This document shows, one piece after another, positions 22,725 to 28,083 of a stretch of 28,083 nucleotides of DNA. The first letter of the stretch is position 1; each line of letters starts with the position of its first letter. This stretch comes from ZLKRG08 sp046094385. Lineage in GTDB: Bacteria > Actinomycetota > Actinomycetes > Nanopelagicales > Nanopelagicaceae. The stretch lies in the NCBI GenBank assembly GCA_046094385.1, contig JBJTHJ010000042.1:1-28083 (forward strand), in the 5' to 3' direction. Both the position numbers and the translations under genes were made by a program. Under the pieces are notes generated by a model. It had not been told where the DNA came from, did no database searches, and saw only the letters and a program-made list of their open reading frames with translations.

Positions 22725-23307
22725 GATTTACAACCACGACCATTCGCCCTTTTCTGGTCGCATTTAGTACGCTTTCAATAAATTCATTGGGAATTGCGAC
22801 GGTCACAATAGATAAGCCACCTAAATTTTCCGCCTTACGATTTAAATCAACTATATAGACGCCTTCGATGACCAATTGGCTTGGTATCTCAGTTCCATCG
22901 CCGTTGTCATTTATTACTTGATAGAGGTTGACTAGATCGCCAACTTTAATTGCAGTTGGTAGATCTGCAGCCAAAGCTGCAAAAGATAGTAACTTCTGGG
23001 AACTCTCTGTATCCGATTGGGCTAAAGCGCTCTGATGAAGATACTCCCCGGCCGCCACAAACTTTGAAATTGAGAATCCTGCCGGACTTTGCGAAGCGAT
23101 GAGATATCCCTTGGCCTCCCTGGCGAAGGCACCCTTAATTTCAATGAAATCTTGGGCTTCGATTAAATGTCCAGGAGTTAGATCTCTGGTGGCAAGCCAG
23201 TAACTGGTGCGATTGTTTGAGATAACCGCAAGACCAATTGCGACCAGAAAAGATGCAATTATTACTAAAGTGGCGACTAAATTCTTTATATCAAACCTAT
23301 TTTTCAT
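22717..23307 (-). CDS. SAF-domain membrane protein, CpaB/RcpC-like
   Basis: The 196-residue protein has one N-terminal membrane helix (about 8-30) and then a SAF domain beginning YWLATRDLTPGHLIEAQDF, with a second part to the C-terminus (VGDLVNLYQVIN... IVTVAIPNEFIESVL). CpaB-type proteins support Flp/Tad pilus assembly in the envelope. The ATG at 23307 has TAGCCT 6 nt upstream, a leaderless pattern. It is first in the leftward group SAF-TadZ-DUF6912-pdtaS. A pilus role is inferred from the family; the gene could also serve a pilus-independent, division-related function. Confidence 0.78.
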   Translation of the reverse strand: MKNRFDIKNLVATLVIIASFLVAIGLAVISNNRTSYWLATRDLTPGHLIEAQDFIEIKGAFAREAKGYLIASQSPAGFSISKFVAAGEYLHQSALAQSDTESSQKLLSFAALAADLPTAIKVGDLVNLYQVINDNGDGTEIPSQLVIEGVYIVDLNRKAENLGGLSIVTVAIPNEFIESVLNATRKGRMVVVVNHG

Positions 23308-23313
23308 AGGTAG

Positions 23314-23319
23314 AGGCTA
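23314..23319 (-). promoter_or_regulatory. -10 element of the SAF-domain gene
   Basis: TAGCCT on the minus strand, 6 nt before ATG 23307; same geometry as the other leaderless starts. It would begin the SAF-TadZ-DUF6912-pdtaS operon. Confidence 0.45.
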
Positions 23320-23354
23320 GAAATTAGTGAGCTAATGAGCTTTAAAGATGAACA

Positions 23355-23372
23355 GTAGAACTTTAGTTCTAC
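23355..23372. promoter_or_regulatory. 18-bp palindrome with GAAC-N4-GTTC core (LexA/SOS-box-like)
   Basis: GTAGAACT-TT-AGTTCTAC is a perfect dyad with 8-bp arms and 2-bp spacer. Its core GAAC-TTTA-GTTC has the layout of the Gram-positive LexA (Cheo) box. It lies in the 121-bp divergent gap, 48 bp from the SAF gene start and 57 bp from the Rv3235-family start. Binding is not shown; flanking bases differ from the actinobacterial consensus TCGAAC-N4-GTTCGA by one base per arm. Confidence 0.5.
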
Positions 23373-23428
23373 AAAGATTGGAGCTTTTAAGCGATGAGAT
23401 ACTCCTTGATTTGTCAGAGCTTTAGGGT

Positions 23429-23842
23429 ATGGAAAATCAAATTGAATTTAAGCAAGCACCTTATCTATACAAATCATCGTCTCTCTTTAAGGAGGATTAC
23501 GCTCCTGGTTTCGAACCAGTTTTAACTTCGGCTAGCGAGCTGCCTGAAATCACCGCTTTTGCCAGCAACTTTGCCAAAATGGTGTTGGAGATTTGGGCAG
23601 GTAAACGACCTCCTGCGCAGTTATCAAAATGGTGTTTAAGTAGCGTTCACCAAGATTTACAGAGTGCGATTGGATTTCAAAGGGAGGTTGGTAAATTTCG
23701 CAGAATTCATGTGAGCCAGCCCCTTGATGGACTTTGTGAATGTGCTGTCACAGTTCGTTTTCAAGATCGACTTCGAATCATGACCATGCGTTTTGAAGGC
23801 GTTGATCACAAGTGGTTATGCACAAGCTTGGATCTGATTTAG
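23429..23842 (+). CDS. Rv3235-family protein, function unknown
   Basis: The 137-residue soluble protein has a variable N-terminus and a conserved part FASNFAKMVLEIWAGKRPPAQLSKWCLSSVHQDLQ, which matches the actinobacterial Rv3235 family (a helix plus A-G-x-R-P-x-x-Q-L-x-x-W). The C-terminal half is beta-rich (AVTVRFQDRLRIMTMRFEG). Members sit next to secA in many actinobacteria, as here (convergent, 20 bp between stops). No function has been assigned to my knowledge. The ATG at 23429 directly follows a TAGGGT, too close for a normal -10, so the promoter is not clear. Confidence 0.83.
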   Translation: MENQIEFKQAPYLYKSSSLFKEDYAPGFEPVLTSASELPEITAFASNFAKMVLEIWAGKRPPAQLSKWCLSSVHQDLQSAIGFQREVGKFRRIHVSQPLDGLCECAVTVRFQDRLRIMTMRFEGVDHKWLCTSLDLI

Positions 23843-23861
23843 CAAAATATCAGTTCAGAAA

Positions 23862-26519
23862 TTAGGCAGCGCCATGGCAGCGTTTGTATTTCTTACCTGA
23901 TCCACATGGACATGGGGAGTTTCGAGAAACATCTCCACTTCTGACAACTCCAGTCTCATCTGCGCTTGAGTATGCCAACTGTGCAGGTCTAGCTGCTTCT
24001 AAGCCTGCTCCTTTAATCTCTTCGGTTTCGATTTTGACTTCAACGTTAAATATGAAGCCTGCAATCTCTTCCTTGATTCCCTCCATCATGGCCGAGAAGA
24101 GGTCATATCCTTCACGTTGGTATTCGACCAATGGATCGCGTTGCGCCATTGCGCGAAGCCCAATTCCCTCTTGTAGATAATCCATCTCGTAAAGATGTTC
24201 GCGCCACTTGCGATCAAGTACGGAGAGCAGAACTCGACGTTCTAACTCACGTAATACTTGCGGGGTCAACTCAGCCTCACGCTTATCGTATGCAGCCATC
24301 GCATCTTCGGTTATGCGTGCGATCAAGAAATCTGGATCTAGACCTTGGCGACCTCCGACTTCGCTTTCAAGATGGGCCAATGTGAATGTGATTGGGTAGA
24401 TCGCACCGAGCGCCGCCCAAAGTGTGTCTAGATCCCAATCTTCTGCATATCCTTCTGCAGTAGCACCCATTACATATGCATTGATGGTCTCTCCGAGGAA
24501 TCGACGAACTTGTTCGGAGATATCTTTTCCTTCAAGTACCGAACGCCGCTCTCCGTAGATTACTTCGCGTTGACGATTCATGACATCGTCATATTTCAGA
24601 ACATTCTTTCGAATCTCGAAGTTCTGCGACTCAACTTGGGTCTGTGCTGACTTGATGGAGTTTGAGACCATCTTGGACTCAATTGGTTGATCCTCTGGAA
24701 TTCCGGCAGCAGTCAAAAAGCGCTCGACCATGCCCGAGTTAAATCTGCGCATCAAATCATCTTGTAGCGATAGGTAGAAGCGTGACTCCCCTGGATCGCC
24801 TTGACGACCTGAACGTCCGCGAAGCTGATTATCAATACGACGAGATTCGTGACGCTCGGTGCCAAGAACGTAAAGGCCACCGAGTGAGACCACCTCTTCA
24901 TGACCTTTGGCCACTGCCTCTCTCTGCTTTGCAATCTCTGCTGGCCAGGCCGCCTCGTACTCAACCGGATTATCTACCGGCGAGATGCCTCGTTTTTGGA
25001 TTTCGAAATCTGCCATGAACTCTGGATTTCCACCCAACATGATGTCGGTACCACGTCCAGCCATGTTGGTAGCAACGGTGACTGCACCTTTAACACCAGC
25101 TCTGGCAATGATTGCTGCTTCGCGTTGGTGCTGCTTTGCATTTAGAACTTCGTGCGGAATGCCATGTTTCTTTAAAGTCGCGGAAAGTTCTTCGGATTTT
25201 TCAACGCTAACAGTTCCGACTAGCACCGGTTGGCCTTTGCGATAACGCTCGACAATATCTTGTGCGACCGCCTCAAATTTGCCAACTTCGGATTTGTAAA
25301 CCAAATCTGATTGATCAATTCTCTGCATCGGTTTATTGGTAGGAATCGGGACGACGCCTAACTTATAAATCTGCATAAATTCAGCAGCTTCAGTCATAGC
25401 GGTACCGGTCATACCTGAAAGCTTCGAATAGAGGCGGAAATAATTCTGCAATGTGATCGTAGCTAGCGTCTGGTTTTCTATCTGAATTTCAATCCGCTCT
25501 TTCGCCTCTAAAGCTTGGTGCATTCCTTCGGAGTAACGTCGGCCAGCCAAGATACGACCAGTATGTTCGTCGACAATCAATAGTTCGCCATTCATGACCA
25601 CGTAATCTTTGTCGCGTTTGAATAACTCTTTGGCGCGAATCGCATTATTTAGATAGCTAATCAATGGGGTATTTGCTGATTCGTAGAGGTTGCCAATTTG
25701 CAATAGCTCTTCGACTTTGGTGATACCGGCTTCTAGGATGCCAGCGGTTTTCTTCTTTTCGTCCACTTCATAGTGAACATTTCGTTCCAATTTGCCTACG
25801 ATATTTGCAAACTCTACATACCACTTGGTCGGTTTATCTGCAGGTCCTGAGATGATCAATGGAGTACGAGCTTCGTCGATGAGGATGGAGTCTGTTTCGT
25901 CTACGATTGCAAAATTATGACCTCGTTGCACGCACTCCTCTAAGCTCCAAGCCATATTGTCACGCAGGTAATCGAAGCCAAATTCGTTATTGGTTCCGTA
26001 AGTGATATCTGCGTTGTAAGCCTCACGACGTTCAGCCGGAGTCATTGATGCCAGAATCACGCCAACTTTTAAACCTAAGAACCTATGAACACGCCCCATC
26101 CATTCGGAGTCACGTTCCGCTAGATAATCGTTAACCGTTACTACATGAACGCCATTACCGGTCAAAGCATTTAAATAAGCTGGAAGAGTGGAAACGAGAG
26201 TCTTACCTTCACCGGTCTTCATTTCGGCGATATTTCCGCGATGTAGCGCGGCACCACCCATTAGCTGTACGTCATAGTGACGTTGTCCCAAAGTTCTCTT
26301 TGCCGCCTCACGAACTACTGCAAAGGCTTCCGGTAATAGATCATCCAGATCTTCGCCATTTGCAAGGCGATTCTTAAACTCTGGGGTTTTTGCTTGCAAC
26401 TGCGAGTCACTCAAAGCCGCGATTGCCTCTTCGAAGGAGTTGACTTCGCTGGCAATCTTGGCGAGTTCTTTTAGAATTCGCCCCTCACCAGCACGAAGAA
26501 TGCGATCGAGAATCGACAT
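23862..26519 (-). CDS. secA: Preprotein translocase ATPase SecA
   Basis: The 885-residue motor drives Sec-dependent protein export. Walker A is MKTGEGKT at 100-107, the Walker B/DEAD-like motif is DETD at 207-210, and VNDYLAERD, TNMAGRGTDI and RIDNQLRGRSGRQGD are helicase motifs in order. The C-terminus ends in a zinc-binding SEC-C motif (CPCGSGKKYKRCHG). Length and SEC-C tail match SecA1 of mycobacteria. The ATG at 26519 has GGGAG a few nt upstream. It follows comF with a 22-bp gap in the leftward group mtrB-comF-secA. Confidence 0.98.
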   Translation of the reverse strand: MSILDRILRAGEGRILKELAKIASEVNSFEEAIAALSDSQLQAKTPEFKNRLANGEDLDDLLPEAFAVVREAAKRTLGQRHYDVQLMGGAALHRGNIAEMKTGEGKTLVSTLPAYLNALTGNGVHVVTVNDYLAERDSEWMGRVHRFLGLKVGVILASMTPAERREAYNADITYGTNNEFGFDYLRDNMAWSLEECVQRGHNFAIVDETDSILIDEARTPLIISGPADKPTKWYVEFANIVGKLERNVHYEVDEKKKTAGILEAGITKVEELLQIGNLYESANTPLISYLNNAIRAKELFKRDKDYVVMNGELLIVDEHTGRILAGRRYSEGMHQALEAKERIEIQIENQTLATITLQNYFRLYSKLSGMTGTAMTEAAEFMQIYKLGVVPIPTNKPMQRIDQSDLVYKSEVGKFEAVAQDIVERYRKGQPVLVGTVSVEKSEELSATLKKHGIPHEVLNAKQHQREAAIIARAGVKGAVTVATNMAGRGTDIMLGGNPEFMADFEIQKRGISPVDNPVEYEAAWPAEIAKQREAVAKGHEEVVSLGGLYVLGTERHESRRIDNQLRGRSGRQGDPGESRFYLSLQDDLMRRFNSGMVERFLTAAGIPEDQPIESKMVSNSIKSAQTQVESQNFEIRKNVLKYDDVMNRQREVIYGERRSVLEGKDISEQVRRFLGETINAYVMGATAEGYAEDWDLDTLWAALGAIYPITFTLAHLESEVGGRQGLDPDFLIARITEDAMAAYDKREAELTPQVLRELERRVLLSVLDRKWREHLYEMDYLQEGIGLRAMAQRDPLVEYQREGYDLFSAMMEGIKEEIAGFIFNVEVKIETEEIKGAGLEAARPAQLAYSSADETGVVRSGDVSRNSPCPCGSGKKYKRCHGAA

Positions 26520-26541
26520 CTGCTCCCTCTCTAAACCTATT

Positions 26542-27180
26542 TCAGCCCCCTATGTTAAGGGTCTGCGCCATGCAGGCGGTAATCGCCCGATTGACTGAAA
26601 TTCCTTGGCTATTTAAGGCCCTTTTGGCCTCTAACAATGTGGACCCGGTTGTGACCAAATCATCAACCAAAAAAATCTCGCCTTTGATTTCGGGGCCGTT
26701 AAATTCAAATGCTCCAGAGATATTTCGATTACGGTCAACCGCGCTAAGTCTGCTTTGATCTAAAAGCTTGCGATTTATTTGCAAACCAGAGCTAACTGGA
26801 ATTCCAGTTCTTTTAGAAACCTCAATGGTGATAACTCGGATGAAATCACGTCCTCTCTTTCTGATGGCTCTCTTTGATCCAGGTATCGGAAGCAAAGTCG
26901 CATCTCTTAATAGACTATCCGGCAATCTCCTAACCAAGTCCACTAAGGCGGCAATCATCAAATCATCTGCTTTGCGAATTGATGACTCCTTGGCGCTAAG
27001 CAGAATGGATTTGGCGACTGGTGAATATTTAATGGAAGAGTAGATATTCAAGCCTGAGATATATTGGTGATAAAGGTGAGAATTCCAGAATCTTCGACAT
27101 TTAGTACATAGGTCGATTCCGAGATTATTACAACCAAAACAACGGCTTGGGAAAATTAGATCTTTAAGTGGCGCTAACAC
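26542..27180 (-). CDS. comF: ComF-family phosphoribosyltransferase
   Basis: The 212-residue protein has an N-terminal zinc ribbon (C14, C17, C25, C28 in two CxxC pairs) and a type I phosphoribosyltransferase domain with the PRPP loop VDDLVTTGST at 172-181, preceded by RGRDF (flexible loop). ComF proteins are linked to DNA uptake in competent bacteria, though their reaction is unclear and many hosts are not known to be competent. The start GTG at 27180 lies 20 bp after the mtrB stop. Order mtrB-(lpqB)-comF-(hpf)-secA is conserved in mycobacteria; here lpqB and long hpf are missing from the intervals. Confidence 0.9.
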   Translation of the reverse strand: MLAPLKDLIFPSRCFGCNNLGIDLCTKCRRFWNSHLYHQYISGLNIYSSIKYSPVAKSILLSAKESSIRKADDLMIAALVDLVRRLPDSLLRDATLLPIPGSKRAIRKRGRDFIRVITIEVSKRTGIPVSSGLQINRKLLDQSRLSAVDRNRNISGAFEFNGPEIKGEIFLVDDLVTTGSTLLEAKRALNSQGISVNRAITACMAQTLNIGG

Positions 27181-27200
27181 CAGCTAATTTTGAAGCTAAT

Positions 27201-28083
27201 TCAAGATTTAAATCTCAGAGGGATGATCCTTTGTGGAATCTCACCACCTGCTTGTTTAGGTAGCGTCAATACAAAGTGAGCACCCTTGCCTGGTTCGACA
27301 TACACCTCTAATTCCCCATTATGTACTCTGGCATCCTCAAGGGCTAGTGATAGACCAAGTCCGGTGCCACCTCTAACGCGGGATCTAGATGGGTCCGCTC
27401 TCCAGAACCGGTCAAATACTCGAAGCGCAGTTTCGCGATCCAGACCGATACCAAAATCTCGTACGCCAATTGCAACGGCATGCTCATCCTGTTTGATCTC
27501 CACATGTATTGGTTTACCTTCGGCGTGATCGATGGCGTTTGTTAATAGGTTGCGCATAATTCGCTCGATGCGACGAATATCCCCCTTTATATAAATCGAA
27601 TCTGCTGGACGATCTAACTCGAAATGAATCCCCATTTCACTTGCCACCAAGCGCAAATCATCAACTGACTTAGCCACTAAGTTACAAAGGTCAAACTCCA
27701 CCGGTTCAATCAACGCGACCTGGGCATCAAAACGGCTGATTTCAAGGAGATCCTCCAATAATCTTTCGAACCTATCCAACTGCACCATCATCAATTCGAC
27801 ACTTCGCTGAAGGGTTGGATCAAATTCCTTACGGGCTGCATGAATGACACCAGCTGCCATTCGCAAGGTGGTAAGTGGGGTTCGAAGTTCATGTGTCACA
27901 TCGCCGACAAAGCGTTGTTGAACGCTAGAGAGATTCTCTAAGCGATTGATCTGAGTCTGCAATGAGTTGGCCATCTCGTTGAAAGCGTTGCCAAGTCGCG
28001 CTAATTCATCATCGCCGTGCACATCCATACGAATACTGAGATTTCCAGATGCCAAAGATTCGGCGGTTTTGGCAGCATCCCTA
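27201..28083 (-). CDS. mtrB: Sensor histidine kinase MtrB (3' part, N-terminus beyond the window)
   Basis: The frame is open to the right edge; 294 residues are visible. A HAMP domain (RDAAKTAESLASGNLSIR... LARLGNAFNEMANSL) leads into the HisKA motif FVGDVTHELRTPLTTLRMAA, whose histidine is autophosphorylated, then N-box (NLLTNAIDHAEG), G1 (VRDFGIGLD), F-box (FDRFWRAD) and G2 (GGTGLGLSLA). SSVQQRFVGDVTHELRTPLTT is very close to mycobacterial MtrB. The transmembrane and sensor parts and mtrA lie outside. MtrAB controls cell wall hydrolases and division genes in actinobacteria. It heads the comF-secA group. Confidence 0.92.
   Translation of the reverse strand, partial: RDAAKTAESLASGNLSIRMDVHGDDELARLGNAFNEMANSLQTQINRLENLSSVQQRFVGDVTHELRTPLTTLRMAAGVIHAARKEFDPTLQRSVELMMVQLDRFERLLEDLLEISRFDAQVALIEPVEFDLCNLVAKSVDDLRLVASEMGIHFELDRPADSIYIKGDIRRIERIMRNLLTNAIDHAEGKPIHVEIKQDEHAVAIGVRDFGIGLDRETALRVFDRFWRADPSRSRVRGGTGLGLSLALEDARVHNGELEVYVEPGKGAHFVLTLPKQAGGEIPQRIIPLRFKS

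Noticed and set aside
24782..25245. Plus-strand frames within secA
   Set aside because: Shadows of the strongly conserved SecA coding strand; no independent motifs.

Overview
The window looks like the chromosome of a small, low-GC planktonic actinobacterium, most likely the freshwater acI lineage (Nanopelagicales) or a close relative. This is inferred from several observations: an actinorhodopsin gene, a WhiB1-type regulator, the mycobacterial-like order whiB1 / pdtaS ... Rv3235-family / secA / comF / mtrB, AT-leaning sequence by eye, very short intergenic gaps, and frequent -10 hexamers lying only 5-7 nt before a start codon (leaderless transcription). No phage, insertion sequence, CRISPR array or rRNA operon was seen.

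Layout. Positions 1-2096 hold the start of a leftward phosphate-uptake operon (pstC-pstA-pstB, joined by ATGA overlaps) behind a two-repeat PHO box. Next come oligoribonuclease (orn), tRNA-His, a secreted DUF1524 nuclease, tRNA-Lys, and a membrane-protein gene split by a frame change at a T7 run. Positions 4416-6459 hold a small membrane protein, actinorhodopsin with a strong terminator, and a divergent secreted OmpA-domain protein. The region between the last two is rich in palindromes. Positions 6563-10935 hold lnt, trhO, an alpha/beta hydrolase and a convergent argG of the long E. coli type. Positions 10962-13984 hold a coiled-coil membrane protein, a 13-bp tandem repeat array, a DinB-like protein divergent from a GH13 alpha-glucosidase with overlapping -10 elements, a short HPF, and a 48-residue microprotein absent from simple ORF calls. 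Positions 14079-19486 hold a sulfur and amino-acid group: Cys/Met-metabolism PLP enzyme, PYROXD2-like FAD oxidoreductase, MalY-type lyase, a divergent AlkA-type glycosylase, and MsrA-MsrB fusion. From 19662 to the right edge lie tRNA-Arg, whiB1, pdtaS, a DUF6912-like protein, a TadZ/CpaE-like ATPase, a SAF-domain (CpaB-like) protein, an Rv3235-family protein, secA, comF and the 3' part of mtrB.

How the genes work together. The pst operon and rhodopsin fit a phosphate-poor, sunlit-water lifestyle. orn, hpf, pdtaS and whiB1 are RNA-turnover, ribosome and global regulatory functions. lnt, secA, mtrB and the OmpA-domain protein are envelope functions. The most unusual items are the bidirectional overlapping -10 promoter, the recurrent leaderless-start architecture, the split gene on a canonical -1 slippery heptamer, the 13-bp repeat array, the rhodopsin-upstream palindromes, the GAAC-N4-GTTC palindrome, and the pilus-type ATPase/SAF pair without visible pilus genes. 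All functional statements rest on reading the sequence and family knowledge; no database search was run.
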